From AP-15 sp963750195 (GTDB lineage: Bacteria; Pseudomonadota; Alphaproteobacteria; ATCC43930; CGMCC-115725), in contig CAVVPS010000017.1 of the NCBI GenBank assembly GCA_963750195.1, positions 133,205 through 197,204 on the forward strand: a stretch of 64,000 nucleotides of DNA, read 5' to 3'. A program made the translations under genes and the position numbers. This document shows, piece by piece, positions 56,281-64,000 of the stretch. Under the pieces are notes generated by a model. That model saw nothing but the letters and a program-made list of their open reading frames with translations. It did not search any database and was not told the DNA's origin. Each line of letters opens with the position of its first letter. The stretch's first letter is position 1.

Positions 56281-58311
56281 ATGGCGAATGCACCCGCGGC
56301 CCCGCGCTGCGCCGCTCTGATCGGTCCATACCTGTCGGGCAAGACGACCCTGCTCGAGGCCCTGCTGTTCGCGGCCGGTTCGACCGGCCGGCGGGGCAGC
56401 GTGCGCGACGGGAATTCGGTCGGCGACCATGCCCCGGAGGCGCGGGCCCGGCAGATGTCGACCGAGCTCAACGTCGCCAGCGCCAACTTTCTCGGCGACC
56501 CGTGGACGATCCTCGACTGCCCGGGCTCGGTCGAGCTGCTCTACGAGGCGCAGGGGGCGCTGTTGGCGAGCGACGTCGCCGTCGTCGTCGTCGAGCCCGA
56601 GGTCGAACGCGCGCTGACGATCAGCTCGCTGCTGCGCTTTCTCGACCAGCACACGATCCCGCACATGATCTTCATCAACAAGATGGACAACGCGAACGCG
56701 CGGGTGCGGGACGTGCTGGCGGCGCTGCAATCGGTGTCGAGCCGGCCGCTTGTGCTGCGCCAGGTGCCGTTGCGCGGCGCCGAAAGCGAGATCACCGGCT
56801 ATGTCGATTTGGTCAGCGAGCGCGCCTACCGTTACCGCCCGGGCCAGGCGTCCGATCTGATGCCGTTGCCGGACGGGTTCTGGGACCAGGAACGGGAGAC
56901 CCGCAACGGTCTGATCGAGAAGCTCGCCGATTTCGACGATACCTTGCTCGAACAATTGCTCGAAGAGGTCGAACCGCCGAAGGAGGAAATATACCGGCAT
57001 CTGACCCAGACCCTCAAAGGGGCGCAGGTCGTGCCGGTGTTTCTCGGCTCGGGGCTGGCTGATTACGGCGTCCGCCGGTTGTGGAAGGCGCTGCGTCACG
57101 AAGCGCCTTCGCCGCGGGAAACCGCGGCGCGGCTCGGGATCGCCGCCGAGGGCGAGCCGCTGGCCCAGGTCATCAAAACCTATCACCTGCCGCATACCGG
57201 CAAGCTTTCCCTGGTCCGGGTCTGGCGCGGGACGATCACCGAGGGCATGGTGCTGAACGGCACTCGTGTCGCCGGGCTGTTGCGGGTGACCGGTGGACAG
57301 CACGAAAAGCTCCCTTCGGCGCAAGCCGGCGAGGTGGTCGGACTGACCCGCATGGAGGACATTGCGACCGGCGCCGTGCTGACCCCGTCGGGGAAGGTCG
57401 ACCCGTTGCCGCGGCCCGAGCGTCCGCAGCCGGTCTTCGGCCTCGCGATCGCCTCGGAGAAGCGCGCCGACGATGTCAAATTGACCGGCGCCATCGGCAA
57501 GCTGGTCGAGGAAGATCCGACCCTCGAACTCGACCAGAACGCCGATACCCAAGAGATGGTGCTGTGGGGGCAAGGCGATATCCACCTGCAGATCGCGATG
57601 GACCGCCTGCGCAACCGCCACAATCTCGCGGTCAATGGCCGACCCGCCGCGGTCCCCTATAAGGAGACGATCCGGCACGGGACCCAGCAGCATTCGCGCT
57701 TCAAGCGGCAGAGCGGCGGCCACGGGCAGTTCGCGGATGTGACGATCGAGGTCAAGGCATTGCCGCGCGGGTCCGGTTTTACGTTCACCGACAGCGTCGT
57801 CGGCGGCGCGATCCCACGCAACTACATCCCAGCGGTCGAGGAAGGAGTTGTCGAGGCGTTGCACCGCGGTCCGCTCGGCTTCCCGGTCGTCGATGTCGCG
57901 GTAACGCTGCTGACCGGCCAGTTCCACGCCGTCGACAGCTCGGACCAGGCGTTCCATACCGCGGGCCGGCAGGGAGTCCAGGAAGCGCTGCCGAAATGCG
58001 AGCCGATGCTGCTCGAACCGATCGACTCAGTCGAGATCTCGGTCCCCAACGCCTTTACCGCGCGGGTTCAGCGGCTGGTATCCGGCCGCCGCGGCCAGAT
58101 CCTCGGCTACGACGCCAAGGAAGGCTGGCCCGGCTGGGACGTGGTCAGCGCCCATATGCCGCAAAACGAATTGCACGATCTGATCGTCGAGCTGCGTTCG
58201 CTGACAATGGGGGTCGGCAGCTTCGCCCATCGCTTCGACCATATGCAGGAGCTGACCGGAAGGCCGGCGGAAAAGGTGCTGGCCTCGCGCACCGCCGACG
58301 CGGCGCAGTAG
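56281..58311 (+). CDS. Elongation factor G-like GTPase
   Basis: A 676-residue member of the EF-G superfamily. ATG 56281 follows GGAGG by six bases. GTPase motifs are G1 GPYLSGKTTLL, G3 DCPGSVE and G4 FINKMDNAN. Domain IV shows SGGHGQFADVTIEV and later GRRGQILGYDAKEGWPGWD, both EF-G blocks. It differs from the canonical FusA in its loop around G2 and is the divergent form found as an extra gene in many alphaproteobacteria. Whether it acts in translocation or in another ribosomal step is not established. Confidence 0.9.
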   Translation: MANAPAAPRCAALIGPYLSGKTTLLEALLFAAGSTGRRGSVRDGNSVGDHAPEARARQMSTELNVASANFLGDPWTILDCPGSVELLYEAQGALLASDVAVVVVEPEVERALTISSLLRFLDQHTIPHMIFINKMDNANARVRDVLAALQSVSSRPLVLRQVPLRGAESEITGYVDLVSERAYRYRPGQASDLMPLPDGFWDQERETRNGLIEKLADFDDTLLEQLLEEVEPPKEEIYRHLTQTLKGAQVVPVFLGSGLADYGVRRLWKALRHEAPSPRETAARLGIAAEGEPLAQVIKTYHLPHTGKLSLVRVWRGTITEGMVLNGTRVAGLLRVTGGQHEKLPSAQAGEVVGLTRMEDIATGAVLTPSGKVDPLPRPERPQPVFGLAIASEKRADDVKLTGAIGKLVEEDPTLELDQNADTQEMVLWGQGDIHLQIAMDRLRNRHNLAVNGRPAAVPYKETIRHGTQQHSRFKRQSGGHGQFADVTIEVKALPRGSGFTFTDSVVGGAIPRNYIPAVEEGVVEALHRGPLGFPVVDVAVTLLTGQFHAVDSSDQAFHTAGRQGVQEALPKCEPMLLEPIDSVEISVPNAFTARVQRLVSGRRGQILGYDAKEGWPGWDVVSAHMPQNELHDLIVELRSLTMGVGSFAHRFDHMQELTGRPAEKVLASRTADAAQ

Positions 58312-58409
58312 GACCCCAACGGGCGCCGCGACGCCGCTCGCGAAACCGTGACTTGGAGCCGAGTGTCGCCGCTCCAGATTATGGATCGCAACGATGTGAG
58401 AGTGCGGCA

Positions 58410-59375
58410 ATGTTGATCCGGCGCAAAAAGGGGTGGGAGCTTCCCGAGAGCGAAGCCACTCCGGAGACGGTGTATCTCGGGCGCAGAGCATTGCTGAAGG
58501 CGATGGGGCTGGGATCGATATTGGTGCCCGGGCTGATGACCGCGATTGCGGCGCAGGCGACCGAGGAAGATCCTTCGGCCGGGCTCTATCCGTTCAAGCG
58601 CAACCCGCGATACACGCTCGACCGGCCGATCACCGACGCCAAATATTCGGAAAATTACAATAACTTCTATGAATACGGCTCGGAGAAATCGATCGCAGAC
58701 GACGCCCAGCAGCTAAAGATCCGCCCGTGGACAATCAAAATCGACGGAATGGTCGAAAAGGAGATGACGGTCGGCATCGACGATCTTCTAAAGAAGATGC
58801 CCCTAGAAGAGCGGCTCTATCGCCACCGCTGCGTCGAGGCATGGTCGATGGCGGTGCCGTGGAGCGGTTTTGCGATGGCCGCCTTCGTCGATTTCGCCAA
58901 GCCGTTGGGTTCGGCCAAATATGTCCGGATGGAGACGTTTCTCGACCCTGCGGAGGCGCCCGGCCAGAAGCAGTTCTGGTACCCATGGCCCTATATCGAG
59001 GGCCTCACCGTGGCCGAAGCCCGCAACGAACTCGCGTTTTTTGTGACCGGCATGTACGGCAAGCCGGTGCCCAAGCAGGATGGAGCCCCGCTGCGTCTGG
59101 CATTGCCGTGGAAATACGGGTTTAAATCGGCGAAGTCGATCGTGCGCGTCTCGTTCACCGACAAGCAGCCGGTATCATTCTGGGAGACCGTGCAGGGCGA
59201 CGAATACGGCTTTTGGGCGAACGTCAACCCCGAGGTGCCGCACCCACGCTGGAGCCAGGCGAGCGAACGTGTGCTCGGCAGCGACGAGCGCGTACCGACC
59301 TTGAAATGGAACGGCTATGGCGAATACGTTGCCCCTCTCTATGACGGGCTTCAAAACGAAAAGCTGTTCTTCTGA
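58410..59375 (+). CDS. msrP: MsrP, catalytic subunit of protein-methionine-sulfoxide reductase
   Basis: A 321-residue molybdopterin protein of the sulfite-oxidase fold, starting at ATG 58410. The N-terminus has a Tat-like GRRALLKAMGLG, consistent with folded export to the periplasm. The molybdenum Cys is Cys141 in YRHRCVEAWSMAVPWSGF. Conserved MsrP blocks include ENYNNFYEYGSEK and PWKYGFKSAKSIVR. It reduces methionine sulfoxide in envelope proteins, receiving electrons from the heme membrane subunit MsrQ. No msrQ gene is adjacent in this window. Confidence 0.92.
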   Translation: MLIRRKKGWELPESEATPETVYLGRRALLKAMGLGSILVPGLMTAIAAQATEEDPSAGLYPFKRNPRYTLDRPITDAKYSENYNNFYEYGSEKSIADDAQQLKIRPWTIKIDGMVEKEMTVGIDDLLKKMPLEERLYRHRCVEAWSMAVPWSGFAMAAFVDFAKPLGSAKYVRMETFLDPAEAPGQKQFWYPWPYIEGLTVAEARNELAFFVTGMYGKPVPKQDGAPLRLALPWKYGFKSAKSIVRVSFTDKQPVSFWETVQGDEYGFWANVNPEVPHPRWSQASERVLGSDERVPTLKWNGYGEYVAPLYDGLQNEKLFF

Positions 59376-59496
59376 AATGTTTGCCGAATAGCCCTGTTGC
59401 TGAGCCCCTTGATCAGGCCGCGCGCCCAGCCCTGACGCTGCGCTAGGTTTCTCCTAGCTCGGCCTCGCGTGTTTCATTGACGAGGTTTCGCAAGTT

Positions 59497-59514
59497 TGCT
59501 AAGAAAACTTAGCA
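59497..59514. promoter_or_regulatory. Palindromic operator upstream of the His-rich regulator
   Basis: TGCTAAGAAAACTTAGCA is a perfect inverted repeat with 7-base arms (TGCTAAG/CTTAGCA) and an AAAA centre, 18 bases before ATG 59533. Size and symmetry suit a dimeric XRE-type repressor, and its own regulator gene follows immediately, so autoregulation is likely. Confidence 0.72.
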
Positions 59515-59532
59515 TCCTTGCGAAGGTTCGTT

Positions 59533-59871
59533 ATGAAACCCATGCCCTCCGACCGGCTCGCCGCCAACGACAGCACAACGATCGCCGCCCAGTGTGCGCG
59601 AAAGCTGTTGGAGTTGCGCGCCAGCACTGGTCAGACGCAAAGAGCGCTGGCGCAGCGGCTCAACATGACCGAGTCGATGATCTCGCGTCTCGAGCGCGGC
59701 GATCACGTCCCGAGCCTCAAGACCTTGTGCCGCATCGCCGACGTCTTTGGCCGGCGGCTCGAAATCGTCTTTCACGAGCACGAGCACACCCACGCCGACG
59801 GCACCCACCATTCGCACCCCCACAGCCATCTCGATCCCGCTCACTGGCATGAGCATGGGGAAGACGAATGA
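59533..59871 (+). CDS. XRE-family regulator with histidine-rich metal-binding tail
   Basis: A 112-residue protein. ATG 59533 has GAAGG upstream. Residues about 18-78 are an XRE helix-turn-helix (GQTQRALAQRLNMTESMISR, GDHVPSLKTLCRIADVFGRR). Residues 81-112 are packed with histidine: FHEHEHTHADGTHHSHPHSH, then LDPAHWHEHGEDE, 12 histidines in about 32 residues. The tail should bind Ni, Co, Zn or Cu and thus make DNA binding metal-dependent. The stop codon overlaps the start of the transporter gene (ATGA), so the pair is coupled. The combination is unusual for XRE regulators. Confidence 0.88.
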   Translation: MKPMPSDRLAANDSTTIAAQCARKLLELRASTGQTQRALAQRLNMTESMISRLERGDHVPSLKTLCRIADVFGRRLEIVFHEHEHTHADGTHHSHPHSHLDPAHWHEHGEDE

Positions 59872-60772
59872 TCCAAGGCACGGGACTGCTGCTGGTCGGC
59901 GCGGTCGCCGCAGTCGGCGTATTGCACACGATCGTACCCGACCATTGGCTCCCGATCGCGCTGATTGCCCGGGAGCGCGGCTGGTCGAGAGCCGAGACCG
60001 CGCGGGCGGCATTGCAAGCCGGGACCGGGCATGTTCTGTCGACCTTGGTGATTGGCTTGGCGGTCTGGGCGGCCGGCGTCGCTGTCGCTCAACGCTTCGG
60101 CCAGTTCGTCGATGCGGCTTCCGGCATCGCCTTGATCGGGTTCGGCGGCTGGGTCGCGTTTTCGGCCTGGCGCGAGCTGTATCCGACGGCCGAACAGGGG
60201 CATGGTCACAGCCACTGCGCACGATCCGATCGACGGGCACGGCCATCATCATGGGCATCCCCACCCGCACGACGTCCCATTTCCGCACGAGGATCAGCTG
60301 GCGCCGGCGGACGACCGGCTCTACGCCCCGCTGCGCGGCGACGCCGCGCTGCTGACCCGCCACGTCCACATCCATCGGCACGGCAGCGCCGCCGCCCATA
60401 CCCATTGGCACGACCATTTTCCGGCGACCGCCCATCCCGTCCTCGCCGGGTTCGCGACCGAACCGCCATTGCACATGCACCGCCACAAAACGACCGCGCG
60501 CACTGCCTTGCTGCTGATCCTCGGCTCGTCGCCGATGGTCGAGGGCATCCCGGCGTTTTTCGCAGCGGCAAAATATGGGGTCGGGCTGATCATACCGATG
60601 GCTGCCGTATTCGCCCTCAGTACGATCACGAGCCTATGTCTTACTGTGCGTCCACGCGACGGCGGGGCTGCACCGCCTGCGGCTCGGCGCATTCGAGCGC
60701 TACGGCGAGGTGCTGAGCGGCGCAGTCATCGTCCTGGTCGGGCTGATCTTCGGGCTGTGGCCGGCGCTCTAG
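59868..60772 (+). pseudogene. Histidine-rich metal transporter (NicO/NiCoT-like), two frameshifts
   Basis: The N-terminal part has membrane helices and a conserved VPDHWLPIALIARERGW block near TM1, as in the NicO/RcnA-like metal permeases. A histidine-rich loop follows (GHGHSH, then DGHGHHHGHPHPHD and HVHIHRHG). The first frame breaks near 60217 and resumes after removal of one base. The second frame breaks near 60632 (ACGAGCC for ACGACC) and resumes as TYVLLCVHATAGLHRLRLG, ending in IVLVGLIFGLWPAL with TAG at 60770-60772. Corrected length is 300 residues. Being coupled to a His-rich regulator, it is probably a metal exporter or importer. Metal unknown. Confidence 0.8.
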
Positions 60773-60773
60773 T

Positions 60774-61586
60774 CTAGCGGGCGGGCTGCGCCAGCGCGGC
60801 GCGCAAATCGCCGGTCCAGCGCGAGGCTGCCGCCAGCAGAAACCCGAGATCGGTCTGCGTCGTTACAAAGCGCACGCCTTTGCGGATCAGCTCGACCTGG
60901 CGCTCGACATTGCGCATCCCGCCGAGACCGGCGAATTTGCCGTGCGCCTTGGCCGCGGCAATGGCGCGGTCGATTGCCGAAAATATTTCGGGGTCGTCGA
61001 ACCGGCCGGGCTTGCCCAAGGCGGTCAGCAAATCGTTGCTGCCGATATGGATCACGTCGACGCCGTCGACCGCAGCGATCTCCTCGATATTGGCCAGCCC
61101 CTCGCGCGTCTCGATCATGCAGACAATTAGGGTCGCGTCGTTCAGCATCCGCATGCTGTCGCCGACCGGCACCGCGCGGTAATCGAAGACCGGATAGCCG
61201 CCGCTGACCGAGCGCTTGCCGATCGGCGCGAATTTGGCCGCATCGACCCCGCGCTTGGCGTCCGCTGCATTGTTGACGTCGGGAAAGACGATCCCGGTGA
61301 CGCCATTGTCGAGCAGCAGCGAGGTATCGGGATCGCCGCAGCTGCGCACCCTCGCCAAGGGTGCGACGCCGCAGCCGAGTGCGGCCTGGGCGATATGGCC
61401 GATCGTCTCCAGCGAAAACAGCGAATGCTGTACGTCGATAAAGATGAAATCGTGACCGGTGGTCTTGGCGATGCGGGCGATGTCGCCGGAGCGCGCGATG
61501 CGCACATTGAGGCCGAGCGCGACGTCGCCGGCCTTCATCCGCTCCTTGACCGGGTTGGTCAGCGTGGCGTCGCCGGGTGCAGGCAT
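60774..61586 (-). CDS. HpcH/HpaI-family aldolase
   Basis: A 270-residue class II pyruvate aldolase. ATG 61586 follows AAGGGG by six bases; ATG 61592 directly abuts that site and is less likely. Motifs include DFIFIDVQHSLFSLETI with a catalytic His, GVTGIVFPDVNNAADAKRGV, CMIETREGLANIEEI with the metal Glu, and IHIGSNDLLTALG with the metal Asp. These enzymes split 4-hydroxy-2-oxo acids to pyruvate and an aldehyde, a last step in aromatic meta-cleavage. It converges with the transporter gene, leaving one base between the stops. Confidence 0.9.
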   Translation of the reverse strand: MPAPGDATLTNPVKERMKAGDVALGLNVRIARSGDIARIAKTTGHDFIFIDVQHSLFSLETIGHIAQAALGCGVAPLARVRSCGDPDTSLLLDNGVTGIVFPDVNNAADAKRGVDAAKFAPIGKRSVSGGYPVFDYRAVPVGDSMRMLNDATLIVCMIETREGLANIEEIAAVDGVDVIHIGSNDLLTALGKPGRFDDPEIFSAIDRAIAAAKAHGKFAGLGGMRNVERQVELIRKGVRFVTTQTDLGFLLAAASRWTGDLRAALAQPAR

Positions 61587-61650
61587 TTCCATCCCCTTTT
61601 CTCGTCGGTACGATGCCGGGAGTAGCGGCTCGCTATGAGGGAGGCAAGAG

Positions 61651-62865
61651 ATGAGCGGATTGGGACTGCCGATGGCCGATCGCCCGGAGGATATCGGCCT
61701 GTCGCCGGAACGGCTGGAGCGGATCAAGGCAACCTTGCGGCATGATGTCGAGCGCCGGCTTATCCCCGGCGCGGTCATGCTGATCGCCCGCGGCGGGCGG
61801 ATCGGCTTCGCCGAAGCCTTTGGCTGGCGCGACCGCGAGGCGCAGGCGCCAATGACTGATGACGCGATCTTCCGCGTCGCCTCGATGACCAAACCCGTGA
61901 CCTCGGTCGCGGCGATGATCTTGGCCGAGGAAGGCAGCCTGCAGATCTCCGCCCCGGTCGCCGAATATCTGCCGGAGTTCAAGGAACGCACGGTCGGCGT
62001 CGAGCGGGTGCGCGCCCGACGGACCATGACCGTGCAGGATCTGCTGCGCCACACCTCGGGGCTGACCTATGCGGCGTTCGGCGATTCACCGGTGCAGATG
62101 GTCTGGCGAGACGCCGATCTGATGAACGAGAACCAGACCAACGCCGATCTCGTCGCCAAGCTCTCCCAGCTGCCATTGATGTTCGAGCCGGGGACGACCT
62201 GGGAATACAGCATGTCGACCGATGTGCTGGGCCGCGTCGTCGAAGTGGTTTCGGGCCAAAGTCTTGCCGATTTCTTCGCGTCGCGCATCACTGGGCCGCT
62301 AGGCATGAGCGATACCGCCTTCGAGGCGACCGGCGAGCGCGCCGCCCGGCTGGCCGAGCCGCAGGCCGACGCCGCGACCGGCGCAAGGCCGCCGATGCGC
62401 AACGTCGCTCGCCCGCATCGCTGGGCCTCGGGCGGCGGCGGACTGGTCTCGACCGCCGCCGATTATCTGCGGTTCTGCCAGATGCTGCTTAACGGCGGCG
62501 AGCTCGACGGGACCCGGCTATTGGCCCCGAAAACGGTCCGCCACATGGCCTCGAACCATCTGCCTGATAATGTCGGCTACGGCGATACCGCGCGCGCTCG
62601 CTTCGGCGCCTTGGCCCCGGTGCCGGAGATGGGCTACGGCTTCGGCCTCGGTTTCGCGGTGCGCACCCAGCCCGGCATGTCGCCGGTGCCGGGCTCGGTC
62701 GGCGAATATTTCTGGGGTGGCGTAACCGGCACCTATTTCTGGATCGATCCGGCCGAGGATCTGATCGCCATCTTCCTCGCCCAAGCCCCCGACCGCCGCC
62801 TCTATTACCGCTACCTCTCCCGCCAACTGGTCTACGCTGCCATCACCAGCCCGGCAACACGGTAA
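61651..62865 (+). CDS. Beta-lactamase-family serine hydrolase
   Basis: A 404-residue protein of the class C beta-lactamase/esterase fold, without an obvious signal peptide. The catalytic SxxK is Ser78-Lys81 in VASMTKPVTS. The YxN-like Tyr186 lies in TWEYSMSTDVLG, and the C-terminal FWGGVTGTYFWIDP fills the KTG region. Members without a signal peptide are often esterases or peptidases rather than lactamases. The start has GGGAGG upstream. It is divergent from the aldolase. Confidence 0.88.
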   Translation: MSGLGLPMADRPEDIGLSPERLERIKATLRHDVERRLIPGAVMLIARGGRIGFAEAFGWRDREAQAPMTDDAIFRVASMTKPVTSVAAMILAEEGSLQISAPVAEYLPEFKERTVGVERVRARRTMTVQDLLRHTSGLTYAAFGDSPVQMVWRDADLMNENQTNADLVAKLSQLPLMFEPGTTWEYSMSTDVLGRVVEVVSGQSLADFFASRITGPLGMSDTAFEATGERAARLAEPQADAATGARPPMRNVARPHRWASGGGGLVSTAADYLRFCQMLLNGGELDGTRLLAPKTVRHMASNHLPDNVGYGDTARARFGALAPVPEMGYGFGLGFAVRTQPGMSPVPGSVGEYFWGGVTGTYFWIDPAEDLIAIFLAQAPDRRLYYRYLSRQLVYAAITSPATR

Positions 62866-62959
62866 TTTTAGAGGAAGCACATAGTTCGATTTCATCAAGA
62901 TCTTCCGGGGAATGCCTTTCAGCGCGCTCGCTCCGCAAATGAGCCCGACATACTGTGGA

Positions 62960-63618
62960 TTATCCGACAGCTTGGACGACTTGGATCCTGCGCCGACGTA
63001 TGAGACAGAAACCGACCAGGGCCGAGCTAATCAGAGCGAGCGTGCCAGGCTCGGATACGGCCGCGAGGCTAGGCGTTTCGGAGATTTGCCATTGGCCGGA
63101 GCAGTTAGCGCAGGTAGTCATGTCGAAGGTAAAAGCAACCACGCTGCCGGGCTGTACGTCTATTCCGCTCCAATGGGCCAGATACGGAAATGAGGGGCCG
63201 AGAACTCCCGGCCCGGTGATGATGGCTGGGTTGGCCATAGTCACAGGTGCGCCCGCCCCGCAATCCTGATCGCCAAAGCTCCCGCACCCGATCGCGATTT
63301 GAAAATCGTCCCAAACATCACCTGTATCGTTCTCGACTGCTTTGGTGACCGCATAGGTGTTGGCCTTGGCCCCAGTGGTGTCCGGCGCTAAGGAAAAGAC
63401 AACCGACCAACCGCCATTGCTGAACGTGGACCCTGTGATATTCTCGCTCAGGACAAAAAGACCAATAGGGGGAGCGATTGCAGCAGCGGTCAGTGAGCTA
63501 CCGCTCGCCGCCCCAGTAAGCGTGAACGGAGTGGCGATGGTCGTAGCCATTGCCGCGGGTGCGAAGCTCACCGCCGCAAGCAAAGACCCGAGTGCAAATA
63601 CTGATGATGCTTGGACAC
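62960..63618 (-). CDS. PEP-CTERM sorting-domain protein, possible frameshift in signal
   Basis: The end reads SEPGTLALISSALVGFCLIR followed by RRR: a PEP-CTERM signal recognised by exosortase for removal and cell-surface attachment. The middle is beta-rich and low in charge (TFSNGGWSVVFSLAPDTTGA). The signal peptide ALGSLLAAVSFAPAAMA is in frame with a preceding PEP-CTERM tail, with no good start in that frame. A GTG at 63618 (VSKHHQYL) one frame over fits if one base is missing just after it. The start is therefore uncertain. Function is probably extracellular. Confidence 0.65.
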
Positions 63619-64000
63619 GCCGGGCGCGGCGGCGCCGGCTGCCTAGGCCGAGGCCGAGTAGGCCGACGCCCAGCAGAGCGAGTGAGGCGGGCTCAGGGAC
63701 GAATCGACTCACCGCAGGATCCTGGCGCATTTCCCGGCGTGATCGCAACGCAATCAAGACCGATATCGTTATCGATCGTGCTTCCCGTATCGAGGAAATT
63801 AACGGTCACCAACCCGCCAAGGGGGGCTGTAAAGAAATAGTCGAAGCCCTTCCAAACGTCCCATCCTTGAAAGGTGGTTGCCGGAGGGGCGGTAAACCCT
63901 ACTGAGGCCGAGCCGGTCACCGAGACGAGAACGTTCGCTCCTGCGGCGGAATCCTCCGATGAGATATCAAAGCCGAGGTCGTAGACTTGGCCTGGGTTGA
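63619..64000 (-). CDS. Second PEP-CTERM protein, 3' part, frameshifted, cut by window edge
   Basis: The frame is open to the window end (NPGQVYDLGFDISSEDSAAG, GFDYFFTAPLGGLVTVNF) and should end in FVPEPASLALLGVGLLGLGLG plus SRRRR, a textbook PEP-CTERM tail. That tail is one frame over; removing one base near 63704 joins them (CGESFVPEP). The tail then runs without a stop into the signal region of the next gene. Two adjacent PEP-CTERM genes are common. Secreted, possibly matrix-associated; no specific function is seen. Confidence 0.6.

Noticed and set aside
56179..57957. A 592-codon minus-strand frame.
   Set aside because: It is the antisense of the EF-G-like gene, which has clear motifs and a ribosome site on the plus strand.

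Overview
The window is about 64 kb of GC-rich DNA (mostly around 65% GC by eye) from an alphaproteobacterium, most likely a soil or rhizosphere member of the Hyphomicrobiales or a neighbouring order. This rests on gene style (LivHMGF and TupAB transporters, many amidohydrolases, TauD-type dioxygenases and flavin monooxygenases, PEP-CTERM proteins) and on intergenic palindromes of a kind common in that group. No rRNA, tRNA, CRISPR array or replication origin was seen. The species cannot be fixed from the sequence alone.

Layout. 0-10 kb: catabolic genes (sulfatase end, alcohol dehydrogenase, MFS transporter, two amidohydrolases, a CmcJ/AsaB-type oxidoreductase, a Baeyer-Villiger-type monooxygenase with a TetR-like operator upstream). 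10.3-12.9 kb: a tyrosine recombinase plus frameshifted IS91-type transposase. 12.9-16.2 kb: a decayed adenylate cyclase/ATPase/TPR regulator. 16.5-21.3 kb: MFS transporter, isochorismatase-like protein, glutathione S-transferase and amine oxidase. 21.5-22.8 kb: an AT-richer pair encoding a lipoprotein and a small helical protein of unknown role. 23.3-30.9 kb: a second catabolic block (FAD oxidoreductase, thiamine-binding protein, methyltransferase, two dioxygenases, two amidohydrolases, alcohol dehydrogenase). 31.0-34.2 kb: a junk-like zone with remnants of an M19 dipeptidase, a GST and a methionine-synthase-like gene around an intact SDR. 34.3-42.3 kb: a TPR/glycosyltransferase/DUF6165 fusion, methionine-synthase-like gene, MarR-GNAT regulator, MFS transporter, VOC protein and luciferase-like monooxygenase. 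42.3-50.4 kb: VapBC, an MBL hydrolase, tungstate transporter genes tupBA without the ATPase, and a complete branched-chain-amino-acid-type ABC operon. 50.7-59.4 kb: threonine synthase, pentapeptide-repeat membrane protein, aspartate aminotransferase, EF-G-like GTPase and MsrP. 59.5-60.8 kb: a histidine-rich XRE regulator overlapping a histidine-rich membrane transporter, behind a palindromic operator. 60.8-64 kb: HpcH/HpaI aldolase, serine hydrolase and two PEP-CTERM proteins.

The gene content fits a versatile heterotroph that imports organic acids or amides, oxidises or hydrolyses them and detoxifies intermediates. The specific substrates cannot be read from the sequence. The most distinctive candidate systems are the His-rich regulator/transporter pair (59.5-60.8 kb), the TPR-GT-DUF6165 fusion, and the AT-rich lipoprotein pair.

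A striking general feature is the number of otherwise well-preserved genes broken by one single-base gain or loss, often in short homopolymers. Either the assembly carries residual indel errors or the region is rich in young pseudogenes. Genes so affected are entered as pseudogenes, with the position of each lesion, and should be re-read against raw data before being called dead.
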